64,000 nt of DNA from Bifidobacterium panos (GTDB lineage: Bacteria; Actinomycetota; Actinomycetes; Actinomycetales; Bifidobacteriaceae). The notes beneath the pieces are model-generated. The model was not told the DNA's origin, did no database searches, and saw only the letters and a list, made by a program, of their open reading frames with translations. Positions 9,076-18,060 of the stretch are shown here, piece after piece. Position 1 is the stretch's first letter. Each line of letters starts with the position of its first letter. Location of the stretch: assembly GCF_012932445.1 (NCBI RefSeq), contig NZ_JAAIIJ010000015.1, positions 35,187-99,186 of the forward strand, given 5' to 3'. The translations under genes and the position numbers were made by a program.

Positions 9076-11205
9076 ATGACCGCCATCACTGAACACAACA
9101 AGGCTGTTGCCAGGGAACTGCTGGGCAAGCTCACGCTGGACGAGAAAATCGCCATCGTGCACGCCGCCGGCCTGTTCAAAAGCGGCGACGCGTCTCGCGT
9201 GGGCATCCCGTCGTTCAAGATGGACGACGGCCCGATGGGCGTGCGTGCCGAACTTCACAATGACAACTGGGCGCCGCTGTACAACACGCGCGACTACGTG
9301 ACCTACCTGCCCTCCGGTTCCGCCGTCGCCTCCACATGGAACCCCGACCTTGCCCGCGCCACCGGCGAGGTGCTGGGTGCCGAGGCGCGCGGCCGCGGCA
9401 AAGACGTGATCCTGGGGCCGTCCATCAACATCAAGCGCGGCCCCTTATGTGGCCGCAACTTCGAATACATGAGCGAGGACCCGGTGCTGACGGCCGCCCA
9501 GGGCGTCGCCTACATCCAAGGCGTGCAGAAGAGCGACGTGGCCGCATGTGCCAAGCACTACGCCGCCAACAGCCAGGAAACCGACCGCTTGGACGTCGAC
9601 GAAACCATCAGCGAGCGGGCCCTGCGCGAGATCTACCTGCCGGCCTTCGAAGCTGCCGTCAAGGAGGGCGGGGTGCTGTCCATCATGGGTGCCTACAACC
9701 TCGTCAACGGCGAGCAGTGCTGCGAATCGAAGAAGCTGCTTGACGACATTCTGCGCGACGAATACGGCTTCGAAGGCTTCGTTGTTTCCGATTGGAGCGC
9801 CGTCAAGCGCACCAAGGAAAGCGCCGAAGTCGGCCTCGACGTCGAGATGTCCGTCACGCCGAACTTCGACGAATACTATTTCGCGCAGCCACTGAAGAAG
9901 GCCGTCGAAGCCGGGGAAGTCAAGGAAAGCGACATTGACAAGAAAGTACTCAACGTGCTGGCCGTCATGGACGCGCTGCACATGCTGGGCGACGATAGGA
10001 AAAGCCGCAAGGCTGGTTCATACGCCACGCTCGACCATGCACGCACGGTGCTTGACATCGCCCGCGAATCCATCGTGCTGCTCAAGAACGACGGCAATCT
10101 GCTGCCGCTCGACGAGCATAAGATGAGCAGACTGCTGGTCGTCGGCGCCAACGCCGACCGCATCCATTCCAACGGCGGCGGTTCGGCCGTGATCAAGGCG
10201 CTGCACGAGGTTTCGCCGCTGCTGGGACTGAACGGCACGTTGGGCGGCAATGTCGAGATCGAATACGTCGAAGGCTATGAGGCGCAGCAAGTCAACCAGG
10301 ATGAAAGCTGGCAGGAGGAAAGCCTCGAAAACTCCACGGGCTCGGATGCCAACGACGCCGAGCGCGCGCGTGCGTTGCGCGACGAGGCCGTGGCCAAGGC
10401 GCGCGAATACGCGAAGCTTGGTGACCCGGTGCTGTTCATCGGAGGCCTCGACCACGAGCACGACTTGGAAGGGCGCGACCGCACCGACATGCGCCTGCCC
10501 TACGGCCAGGACGAGCTGATCGAGGCACTGCTCGACGCTGCGCCGAACACCATTCTCGCCTTCGTGGCCGGCTCGCCAATTGAGATGCCGTGGGCCGCCA
10601 AGGCCAAGGCCATCGTGTGGAACTGGTACGCCGGGTGCGAATCGGGCACTGCGCTGGCCGAAGTGCTGCTGGGGCACGTCAATCCAAGCGGGCACCTGCC
10701 CGAGACCTTCCCCGTCGCGCTCGCCGACGAACCGGCCCACGCGATTGGCACGTTCGGGCTCAAAGGCCACGTCGATTACCAGGAAGACATCTATGTAGGG
10801 TACCGCTATTTCGTCACCAAGCAGGTGCCTGTGCTTTTCCCGTTCGGACATGGCCTGAGCTACACGAGCTTCGAATACTCCGACTTCGCGGTGAAGCGTG
10901 AAGGCGACATTATCCGCGTGACCTTCACCGCCGCCAACACCGGCGATCGCGCTGGCAAGACCGTCGCCCAGGTGTATCTCGGGCTTGAAGGAACCGGCGA
11001 AGACCGCCCCGCCAAGGAGCTGAAAGGCTTCGCCAAGGTGGAGCTTGCCGCCGGTGAGCGCCGCGAGGTCACCATCGACATGCCCGCCGACAAGGCGCTG
11101 CGCTATTGGTCGAACAAGGCCAATGCCTATGCGCTCGCCCCCGAGGCGGAGGTGTTCGTCGGAAAATCCGTCGAAGAAGTCACCCATGCCGGTCGTGTCG
11201 CCTGA
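9076..11205 (+). CDS. Glycoside hydrolase family 3 (beta-glucosidase/xylosidase)
   Basis: A 709-residue, three-domain GH3 protein: (beta/alpha)8 barrel with KHYAANSQETDR and the nucleophile motif GFVVSDW (Asp239), an alpha/beta sandwich domain, and a fibronectin-III-like C-terminal domain starting around residue 610. No PA14 insertion and no signal peptide, so it works in the cytoplasm. It follows the fucosidase after 29 bp. GH3 enzymes cleave terminal beta-glucosyl or beta-xylosyl residues; here a beta-glucosidase digesting the de-xylosylated cellodextrin backbone is most plausible. Sequence alone does not separate glucosidase from xylosidase activity. Confidence 0.88.
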   Translation: MTAITEHNKAVARELLGKLTLDEKIAIVHAAGLFKSGDASRVGIPSFKMDDGPMGVRAELHNDNWAPLYNTRDYVTYLPSGSAVASTWNPDLARATGEVLGAEARGRGKDVILGPSINIKRGPLCGRNFEYMSEDPVLTAAQGVAYIQGVQKSDVAACAKHYAANSQETDRLDVDETISERALREIYLPAFEAAVKEGGVLSIMGAYNLVNGEQCCESKKLLDDILRDEYGFEGFVVSDWSAVKRTKESAEVGLDVEMSVTPNFDEYYFAQPLKKAVEAGEVKESDIDKKVLNVLAVMDALHMLGDDRKSRKAGSYATLDHARTVLDIARESIVLLKNDGNLLPLDEHKMSRLLVVGANADRIHSNGGGSAVIKALHEVSPLLGLNGTLGGNVEIEYVEGYEAQQVNQDESWQEESLENSTGSDANDAERARALRDEAVAKAREYAKLGDPVLFIGGLDHEHDLEGRDRTDMRLPYGQDELIEALLDAAPNTILAFVAGSPIEMPWAAKAKAIVWNWYAGCESGTALAEVLLGHVNPSGHLPETFPVALADEPAHAIGTFGLKGHVDYQEDIYVGYRYFVTKQVPVLFPFGHGLSYTSFEYSDFAVKREGDIIRVTFTAANTGDRAGKTVAQVYLGLEGTGEDRPAKELKGFAKVELAAGERREVTIDMPADKALRYWSNKANAYALAPEAEVFVGKSVEEVTHAGRVA

Positions 11206-11208
11206 CGC

Positions 11209-11230
11209 TTATCTATAAACTATTAAATAA
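11209..11230. promoter_or_regulatory. Operator-like palindrome before GH31
   Basis: Lies in the 58-bp gap between the GH3 stop and the GH31 start. Its arms TTATCTA and TTAAATA/TAA match the transporter-operon operator at 20 of 22 positions, keeping the TATAAACTA centre. It probably allows separate control of the GH31 gene by the same regulator. Confidence 0.55.
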
Positions 11231-11263
11231 CCCAAATAAGCAAGCAAACACAAAGGATTGCAT

Positions 11264-13294
11264 ATGAAGTTTCTCAATGGCGGTTGGCTCATCAAGGACG
11301 GTTTCGACGTCAAATATGCGGCCAACATCTACACCGCGAATGTCGAGCCCAAGAAGCTCACCCTGTTCTGCCCCTTCGGCAGCCCCATCTACAACCCGGG
11401 CATGACCCTGGGCGGCGGCATCCTCACCATCGAGGTCACTTCCCCGCGCCCCGACATCATCACCACCAGGCTCATCAACCTGCGCAAGGATCGCAGCAAC
11501 TGCCCGAAGTTTGCCCTGAACGAAACCGATCCGGACGTTCAAATCAGCGAAGACGACGACAAGTGGACCTTCACCTCCGGCCGCCTCACCCTCGAAATCG
11601 CCAAGGGCGAAACCATCGATTTCAAATACCTGTATGACGGCAAGGAAATCGCGCACTCCGGCTGGCGCGCCAAGGGCCTGGTGACCGACCCCGAAGGCCA
11701 GTTGCACGTCACCGAGCAGCTCGACCTCGGCGTGGGCGAGAAGATCTACGGCCTGGGCGAACGCTTCACCAACTTCATCAAGAACGGCCAGACGGTCGAC
11801 ATCTGGAACGAGGACGGCGGCACCGGCACCGAGCAGGCATACAAGAACATCCCGTTCTACCTGTCCAACAGGAAGTACGGCCTGTTCGTCGACAACCCGG
11901 GCAAGGTGAGTTTCGAGGTCGGCTCCGAGAAGGTTTCGCGTGTGCAGTTCTCCGTGCCGGGCGAGGAGATGAGCTATTCCGTCATCGGCGGCGAGGACTT
12001 GAAGTCCATCCTCAACACCTACACCGACCTGACGGGCAAGCCGCCGCTGGTGCCGGATTGGAGCTACGGCCTGTGGCTGTCCACCTCCTTCACCACCGAT
12101 TACGACGAGAAAACCGTGCTCGACTTCGTCGACGGCATGGCCGAGCGCAACATCCCGCTGAGCGTCTTCCACTTCGACTGCCGTTGGATGAAGGAGCTCG
12201 AATGGTGCAACTTCGAGTGGGACGAGTCCAAGTTCCCCGACCCCGAAGGGCTGCTCAAGAAGCTGCACGACCGCGGCTTGAAGATCTGCGTGTGGATCAA
12301 CCCCTATATCGGCCAGAAGTCCCCGCTGTTCGAGGAAGGCGCCAAGAAGGGCTACTTCATCAAGAACGAGGACGGCTCGGCGTGGCAGTGGGACTTGTGG
12401 CAGGCCGGCATGGCCATCGTCGACTTCACCAACCCCGAGGCCACCAAGTGGTATCAGGATCACCTGAAGCGCCTGGTCGCCATGGGCGTCGACTGCTTCA
12501 AGACCGACTTCGGCGAGCGCATCCCCACCAAGGGCGTGAAGTATTACGACGGTTCCGACCCGGAGCTGATGCACAACTACTACACCCAGCTGTATAACGA
12601 GGCCGTCTATGACGTGCTGGTGGAGACCAAGGGCGCGGATCAGGCCATTCTGTTCGCGCGTTCCGCCACCGTCGGCGGCCAGCAGTTCCCGGTGCACTGG
12701 GGCGGCGATTGCTCGTCCAACTATCCGTCGATGGCCGAGTCGCTGCGTGCGGGCCTGAGCTTCGGCATGTCCGGCTTCGGCTATTGGAGCCACGACATTG
12801 CCGGCTTCGAAGATCAGGCCACGCCGGATCTGTACAAGCGTTGGACGCAGTTCGGCCTGCTCAGCTCGCATTCGCGCTACCACGGTTCCACCGCCTACAA
12901 GGTGCCGTGGCTGTATGGCGACGAAGCGGTGGATGTGTCCCGTGAGTTCACCGACTTGAAGCTCCAGCTCAAGCCGTACTTGGAGAAGATGGCGCAGGAA
13001 ACCCACGAGACCGGCGTGCCGATGATGCGTGCCATGGTGCTTGAGTTCCCCGACGACCCGACCTGCGAGGACATCGACACCCAGTACATGCTGGGCGACG
13101 ATGTGCTGGTGGCCCCGGTGTTCCGCGAGGATGGCGTGGCGCGCTTCTACGTGCCGGATGATGGCTCCGGCCAGGCGTGGACGAACATCATCACCAAGAA
13201 ACCTTACGAGCCGGGCAAGTGGTACACCGAGCAGTACGATTACCACACCCTGCCGGTGCTGGCGCGCCCGGGCAGCGATCCGCTGCACGCGTAA
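11264..13294 (+). CDS. Alpha-xylosidase, GH31 (YicI-like)
   Basis: A 676-residue GH31 enzyme. The nucleophile motif is FKTDFGERIPTKG (Asp at residue 415), identical in its core to E. coli YicI, the reference alpha-xylosidase; VFHFDCRWM and LKICVWINPYI also match that subgroup. It would remove alpha-1,6-xylose from the non-reducing end of xyloglucan oligosaccharides or isoprimeverose. The ATG at 11264 has AAAGGA six bases upstream; a TTG two codons earlier is too close to that site. YicI is about 770 residues: this protein stops early, in the distal C-terminal beta domain (ending LARPGSDPLHA), so it is a short form or a 3' truncation that keeps the catalytic barrel. Confidence 0.88.
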   Translation: MKFLNGGWLIKDGFDVKYAANIYTANVEPKKLTLFCPFGSPIYNPGMTLGGGILTIEVTSPRPDIITTRLINLRKDRSNCPKFALNETDPDVQISEDDDKWTFTSGRLTLEIAKGETIDFKYLYDGKEIAHSGWRAKGLVTDPEGQLHVTEQLDLGVGEKIYGLGERFTNFIKNGQTVDIWNEDGGTGTEQAYKNIPFYLSNRKYGLFVDNPGKVSFEVGSEKVSRVQFSVPGEEMSYSVIGGEDLKSILNTYTDLTGKPPLVPDWSYGLWLSTSFTTDYDEKTVLDFVDGMAERNIPLSVFHFDCRWMKELEWCNFEWDESKFPDPEGLLKKLHDRGLKICVWINPYIGQKSPLFEEGAKKGYFIKNEDGSAWQWDLWQAGMAIVDFTNPEATKWYQDHLKRLVAMGVDCFKTDFGERIPTKGVKYYDGSDPELMHNYYTQLYNEAVYDVLVETKGADQAILFARSATVGGQQFPVHWGGDCSSNYPSMAESLRAGLSFGMSGFGYWSHDIAGFEDQATPDLYKRWTQFGLLSSHSRYHGSTAYKVPWLYGDEAVDVSREFTDLKLQLKPYLEKMAQETHETGVPMMRAMVLEFPDDPTCEDIDTQYMLGDDVLVAPVFREDGVARFYVPDDGSGQAWTNIITKKPYEPGKWYTEQYDYHTLPVLARPGSDPLHA

Positions 13295-13325
13295 ATCCCC
13301 ATGTGCGCCTTTGGCGCATGTCTGA

Positions 13326-13367
13326 TACCAGGCTCCCGTCGGCCACGGCGCCGGCGGGAGCCTGGTA
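13326..13367 (+). terminator. Hairpin after GH31
   Basis: Perfect 13-bp inverted repeat, TACCAGGCTCCCG (13326-13338) and its complement (13355-13367). There is no T run, so it is either a weak terminator or an mRNA-stabilising hairpin. A smaller GCGCC/GGCGC hairpin lies just before it. Confidence 0.6.
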
Positions 13368-13416
13368 CGCACAGCCGCGATAATATACAACCTTCAACGA
13401 AGAAAGTTTTTCATAC

Positions 13417-14928
13417 ATGACCCTTTTCAACGTCACCGAGGCCAAGCGCGTCGCGTCAGGCTTCTACCCGGACCCGACCATCTGCGAAACTCCTCAAGGC
13501 ACGTATTACATGGTCAACAGCTCTTTCGAATTCTTTCCGGGGCTGCCTGTGTTCGAAAGCGCCGATGGCGAGCATTGGCAGCGCGTTGGCGACGCGATGG
13601 ACAGGGAAATCCAGTTCCCCTATGAATCCATGGATAACAGCCAAGGCATCTACGCGCCGACGTTGCGCTACCATGACGGCCGATACTATCTGATCGTCAC
13701 CAACGTCAACAAAGGCAATATGATCCTCACCACCGACGATCCGCATAACGGTTGGTCCGACCCGATTTGGGTGGAAGGGTGGCCGGGCATCGACCCCAGT
13801 CTGTTTTTTGACGACGACGGCTCGGTCTACATTTGCGGCAACGAGGGCGGCGAGCCCGACGACAACGGCGAACGCGAAGAGCCCGGGATTTACCTGTCGC
13901 GCATCGACGTCTCCACCGGAACCGTGCTGACCAAGCGACAGCGCATTTGCGGAGGCATCACCGGCTCGAACCCGGAAGGGCCGCATATGTACAAGCGAGA
14001 CGGCACATATTACCTCATGTGGGCCGAAGGTGGCACGGAATCCGGCCATATGGAGAACATCGCCCGTGCCTCCAGCCCGACCGGGCCCTATGAGATGTAT
14101 CCGGGCAATCCGCTGATCACCAATCGCAGCACACACCTGACCCTGCAAGCCGTTGGTCATTGCGATTGCGCCCATTTCGAAGCCGACCGAACCTTGATGG
14201 TGTTCCACGGCACGCGCAACAACGACGAATATCCCGCCCAAGGTTGGCTTGGCCGCGAGCCGTATGCCGTGTGGTTCACATGGAAGGATGGTTGGCCCGA
14301 CTTGGCCGACCAGTCCTATAATTGCCCGCTCAACGGTTGCGGTGATGCCTTGGAGCAGCAGGTCGCATGGATCACGCCGGGCATCGACGAGGCGAGGCGC
14401 TTTGCGGTGGATGACGCCGGTTCCCATATCCGCGTGACGGCCGCGCAGCAGGATTTCGGTTTGGCAGCCGGTGCACCACTGATCGGCACGCGGCAGACTG
14501 ATTTTTGCTGCACGTTCACGGCGACCATATCCGACCCGACGCAACTTGTTTCAGGAACGGCCGGCATCGTGGTCTATGCGAACGCCAATCACTACATGGC
14601 TGTCACAATGCATGCCGCCGAAGCCGGCACGGTCATGATCGACGCCACCGTGCACAACGCGGGGCTGGTCTCGCAGGTCGGCGGCACACAGATGCCAGCG
14701 GACAAGCCGGTGAGGCTGACAGTCCAAGGCGACGATTACGGCTACACCTTCGCAGTCGGCGATTCCGGCGAGGAAACCCCGCTCGGCAAGGCCGTCGGCA
14801 AGGTGCTCAGTTTCACCAACGCCGGAGGATTCACGGGAATACTGCTCGGCGTCTACGCGCATGGCAGCGGCACGGTTGACTTCAGCGGGGTGCGCTACCA
14901 GACAGGTTCCGATGCGGCCAGCGAATGA
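13417..14928 (+). CDS. Beta-xylosidase / alpha-L-arabinofuranosidase, GH43
   Basis: A 503-residue GH43 enzyme with a five-bladed propeller (about 10-300) and a C-terminal concanavalin-like beta-sandwich of the GH43-associated type (about 315-500). The three catalytic acids are visible: Asp19 in GFYPDPTIC, Asp126 in WPGIDPSLFF and Glu187 in NPEGPHMY. No signal peptide. The opening resembles two-domain GH43 exo-xylosidases/arabinofuranosidases. In this locus it could remove arabinose from arabinosylated xyloglucan or process xylo-oligosaccharides entering by the same transporter; motifs alone do not settle which. Confidence 0.85.
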   Translation: MTLFNVTEAKRVASGFYPDPTICETPQGTYYMVNSSFEFFPGLPVFESADGEHWQRVGDAMDREIQFPYESMDNSQGIYAPTLRYHDGRYYLIVTNVNKGNMILTTDDPHNGWSDPIWVEGWPGIDPSLFFDDDGSVYICGNEGGEPDDNGEREEPGIYLSRIDVSTGTVLTKRQRICGGITGSNPEGPHMYKRDGTYYLMWAEGGTESGHMENIARASSPTGPYEMYPGNPLITNRSTHLTLQAVGHCDCAHFEADRTLMVFHGTRNNDEYPAQGWLGREPYAVWFTWKDGWPDLADQSYNCPLNGCGDALEQQVAWITPGIDEARRFAVDDAGSHIRVTAAQQDFGLAAGAPLIGTRQTDFCCTFTATISDPTQLVSGTAGIVVYANANHYMAVTMHAAEAGTVMIDATVHNAGLVSQVGGTQMPADKPVRLTVQGDDYGYTFAVGDSGEETPLGKAVGKVLSFTNAGGFTGILLGVYAHGSGTVDFSGVRYQTGSDAASE

Positions 14929-14960
14929 TGGCGGATGCGCCAAATAAAGGCCCGCGAAAC

Positions 14961-14982
14961 TTACTTTTAAACTTTTAAAACT
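14961..14982. promoter_or_regulatory. Degenerate operator-like site before GH42
   Basis: Starts TTACTTTTAAACTTTTAAAA, 34 bp before the GH42 start. It agrees with the transporter-operon site at about 15 of 22 positions and keeps the TAAACT core. Weaker than the other sites; AT-rich promoter sequence alone could give part of this match. Confidence 0.35.
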
Positions 14983-15015
14983 GAACGGGCACGGTGCCCA
15001 AAGAAGGAGAATACG

Positions 15016-17055
15016 ATGAAGCCGACGTATAACAGCTTCCTGTTCGGTGGCGATTGGAACCCGGAACAATGGCCGGAGGAAACATGGGAGCATGACATCG
15101 AGATGCTCGAAGACGCCCATGTCAACGAAGTCACCATCAATGTGTTTTCGTGGGCGCTGCTGCAGCCCGCCGAGGACCGCTACGACTTCACCATGCTCGA
15201 CAAGATCGTCGCGCTGCTCGTCAAGCATGATTTCAACATCGTGATGGCCACGGGCACCGCGGCACTGCCTGGATGGATGGTGCGTGAGCATCCGGAAGTG
15301 ATTCGTACCGAACAGAACGGCACCCGCCACGTATTCGGCGGCCGGCACAACTTCTGCCCGACCTCTCCGTATTTCCGCAACGTGTCTCGCGCGCTCGCCG
15401 CACATGTAGCCGAACGCTATACCGGCACTCCCGGTCTGGTGAATTGGCATGTGTGCAATGAGTACGGCGGAGGCGGCGGTTTGTGCTACTGCGAGCAGTG
15501 CGCGCAATCCTTCCGCGAATGGCTCAAGGCCAAGTACGGTACCGTGGAAGCGCTCAACCAGGCGTGGTGTGCGAACTTCTGGAGCCATACCATCACCGAT
15601 TGGGCTGATGTGGTGCCGCCCGTCAGCTACGGCGACGGCATCGGCGAGGCCAAATGCGTGGTCTCCGGCCTGCAAATGGACTACCGCCGTTTCCAAAGCC
15701 AGGCTCAGCTCGAATGCTACAAAAACGAGCGCGACGCGATTCGCGAATATGATGCCACCACACCCGTCACCACCAACCTGATGGGCACGTTCAAAGACCT
15801 CGATTACTTCGAGTGGGCCAAGGAAATGGACGTGGTCAGCTGGGACAACTACCCGGGCATGGATACTCCGCCCAGCTTCACCGCCATGTGCCATGACCTG
15901 ATGCGTGGCATCGGCGGCAACAAGCCGTTCATGCTTATGGAGCAGACCCCGAACCAGCAGAACTGGTTCCCGTTCTGCAAGGTCAAGCGCCCTGGGGAGG
16001 TGCGCAAGCTCAGCTGGCAGGCCGTGGCCCACGGCGCCGACACCGTGCAGTTCTTCCAAATGAAGCAGTCCATCGGCGGTTGCGAACGGTTCCATGGCGC
16101 GATCATCGGGCACGACGGCACCGAGAACTCCCGCGTGTTCAAGGAGACGGCGGCCCTGGGCGAGGAACTGGCTCGCGTTGGCAAGCGCATCATGGGCTCG
16201 ACGCCCAAGGCGCGCGTCGCCATCATGTTCGATTGGCAGAGCTACTGGTCGCTCGAAGGCTGCGTGGGCCCCACCGCCGGCTTCTCATACCCCGACGAGG
16301 TACACCGCTTCTACCGTGCGCTGTGGCGGCGCAACGTGCCGGTTGACTTCATCGAAAGCACCGTTCCGCTCGACACGCTCAAGCAATACGACCTGATCAT
16401 CGCCCCGGCGCTGATTTGTGTGCTGCCCGGCGTGGCCGAGAACCTCGAAGCCTATGTGACGGGCGGCGGCAACTTCGTGACGGGCTATATGGCGGGCATC
16501 CACGACGAGAACGACTTGGTGGTGCCCGGCGGCTACCCGGGCAAGCTGCGTCGACTGATGGGCATTTGGGTTGAGGAGATCGACGCGCTTGCGCCCGACG
16601 AGACGATTGATGTTCGTGGAGAGGTGGTTGATGGTGTTGATGCCAAGGGTGAAATCGTGGCGAGCATCATTCACTGCGAGGCCGCGAGAGCCTTAAGCAC
16701 CTATGGCGGCGACGAGTTCTATAGCGGCCATCCAGCGCTCACCGTCAACGATTTCGGCCAAGGCAAGGCCTATTTCGTCGGCACGCCGCTCGACAGAGCC
16801 GGCATGGGTGCCTTCATCTCCTCACTGGTCAACACGCTCGGCTTGAACGCCATCGATACGCCGGACGACGTGGGGCTGTCGATTCGCGAGGCCGACGACG
16901 GCACGAAGTACGCCTTCCTCATCAACTCGTCCAACACGGCCAAGCAGATGCGCGTGCCGGAGCTGGATGGCGGCAAGGATCTGCTCACCGACGAAGTGAT
17001 CGATGGGCTGATTGAGATGAAACCGTTCGGCGTGGCCGTGGTGGAGTTGCACTAG
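15016..17055 (+). CDS. Beta-galactosidase, GH42
   Basis: A 679-residue GH42 enzyme. FGGDWNPEQWPEETW at the N-terminus, the acid/base Glu149 in HVCNEYGGGG, the nucleophile Glu309 in FMLMEQTPNQQNW and a four-cysteine metal site (Cys114 plus CYCEQC region) are characteristic. Barrel, trimerisation domain and small C-terminal domain are all present; no signal peptide. A strong ribosome site (GAAGGAG) precedes it. Bifidobacterial GH42 enzymes cleave terminal beta-galactose from plant or milk oligosaccharides. Beside GH29, GH31 and GH3 it most likely removes the beta-1,2-galactose of xyloglucan after defucosylation; the linkage is inferred. Confidence 0.92.
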   Translation: MKPTYNSFLFGGDWNPEQWPEETWEHDIEMLEDAHVNEVTINVFSWALLQPAEDRYDFTMLDKIVALLVKHDFNIVMATGTAALPGWMVREHPEVIRTEQNGTRHVFGGRHNFCPTSPYFRNVSRALAAHVAERYTGTPGLVNWHVCNEYGGGGGLCYCEQCAQSFREWLKAKYGTVEALNQAWCANFWSHTITDWADVVPPVSYGDGIGEAKCVVSGLQMDYRRFQSQAQLECYKNERDAIREYDATTPVTTNLMGTFKDLDYFEWAKEMDVVSWDNYPGMDTPPSFTAMCHDLMRGIGGNKPFMLMEQTPNQQNWFPFCKVKRPGEVRKLSWQAVAHGADTVQFFQMKQSIGGCERFHGAIIGHDGTENSRVFKETAALGEELARVGKRIMGSTPKARVAIMFDWQSYWSLEGCVGPTAGFSYPDEVHRFYRALWRRNVPVDFIESTVPLDTLKQYDLIIAPALICVLPGVAENLEAYVTGGGNFVTGYMAGIHDENDLVVPGGYPGKLRRLMGIWVEEIDALAPDETIDVRGEVVDGVDAKGEIVASIIHCEAARALSTYGGDEFYSGHPALTVNDFGQGKAYFVGTPLDRAGMGAFISSLVNTLGLNAIDTPDDVGLSIREADDGTKYAFLINSSNTAKQMRVPELDGGKDLLTDEVIDGLIEMKPFGVAVVELH

Positions 17056-17073
17056 CTCCACGGCTGTATTCGA

Positions 17074-17116
17074 GGCATTGCTCCGCCTTGCCTACAATGG
17101 AAGGCGGGGTGATGCC
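17074..17116 (+). terminator. Hairpin after GH42
   Basis: GGCATTGCTCCGCCTT (17074-17089) and AAGGCGGGGTGATGCC (17101-17116) form a 16-bp stem that allows G-U pairs. No T run follows. It lies between GH42 and the ROK-fold gene. Confidence 0.55.
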
Positions 17117-17148
17117 ACAATCAAGGTCGGTGAAAGAGGATGGGTGTG

Positions 17149-18060
17149 ATGAAGCGCGTTCTGTCATTTGAAATAGGAACGCTGTTCACGCGATATGCGC
17201 TGTTCGTGGACGGCAAGATGGGCATTCCCGGCACCATCGCCACCCCCACGGATGACATCGATTCCTTTTACGATGCGCTCGTCCACGTCGTCGAGCGTCA
17301 GGATGGCGGCATCGATGGCATCGACGGCATTGCCATGAGCGTTCCCGGCTTCATCGACACCGAACGGCAACTGGCCATCACGGCGGGGGCCTTGCGCATA
17401 CTGTACAAGCACGAGATTGGCAAGGAGCTGCAAGAACGGCTCAAACGCAAGGTGCCCATGTGGATGGAAAACGACGCGAACTGCGCGGCCATGGCCGAGA
17501 AACTCAACGGCAACGCCGTCACATTCAACGATTTCGCGCTCATCACCATCGACACAGGTGTGGGCGGGGCGCTGTTCCTCGATGGTAAGATTCGACGCGG
17601 CAAAGATTGGCGCGCGGGCGAGTTGGGCATGATGGTGCCCAATTACGAGAAGGGCAAGTTTCTCACCCTGCAGAATTATCTATCCACCATCATGCTGGCC
17701 GAGCGGTACGCGCAGGTCTTCGATGTGCCGGTGGGCAGTATCGTGCCGGCCTCGCTGTTCAGGCGTCTTGACGAGCCGGGTGTGTTCGCCATCGTGCAGG
17801 AGTGGATTGATTACCTCGCCATCGCCGTGTTCAACACGGTCACGGCTCTCGACCCCGAATGCGTGTTGCTGGGCGGCGGCATCTGCCGCGAGCAGGCGGT
17901 GCTGCCGATGGTGAATGAGTCGCTGAATCGCATGCCCCCTTGGAACGACTTCCGCACCACGGTCAGAAAGTGCCGTCACACCAGCAATGCCGGGCTTCTC
18001 GGTGCCTATTATGCGCTGATGACGGAGGTCTGGGGAATCAACCCCGTGCCGACAAAGTAA
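17149..18060 (+). CDS. ROK-fold protein, degenerate sugar kinase
   Basis: A 303-residue ROK-fold protein without a DNA-binding domain. The catalytic region WMENDANCAAMAE is kept, with the conserved ND pair, and ITIDTGVGGALFLDGKI matches the second phosphate loop. However, the N-terminal loop reads FEIGTLFTRYALF rather than DIGGT-like, and the zinc site (CGCGxxGC) is missing after GELGM. It may be a divergent glucokinase/fructokinase or a sugar sensor that no longer phosphorylates. The start at 17149 is preferred: GAAAGAGG lies nine bases upstream, whereas the ATG at 17140 abuts it. Its 3' end overlaps the tetR 3' end by 23 bp (convergent). Confidence 0.72.
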   Translation: MKRVLSFEIGTLFTRYALFVDGKMGIPGTIATPTDDIDSFYDALVHVVERQDGGIDGIDGIAMSVPGFIDTERQLAITAGALRILYKHEIGKELQERLKRKVPMWMENDANCAAMAEKLNGNAVTFNDFALITIDTGVGGALFLDGKIRRGKDWRAGELGMMVPNYEKGKFLTLQNYLSTIMLAERYAQVFDVPVGSIVPASLFRRLDEPGVFAIVQEWIDYLAIAVFNTVTALDPECVLLGGGICREQAVLPMVNESLNRMPPWNDFRTTVRKCRHTSNAGLLGAYYALMTEVWGINPVPTK

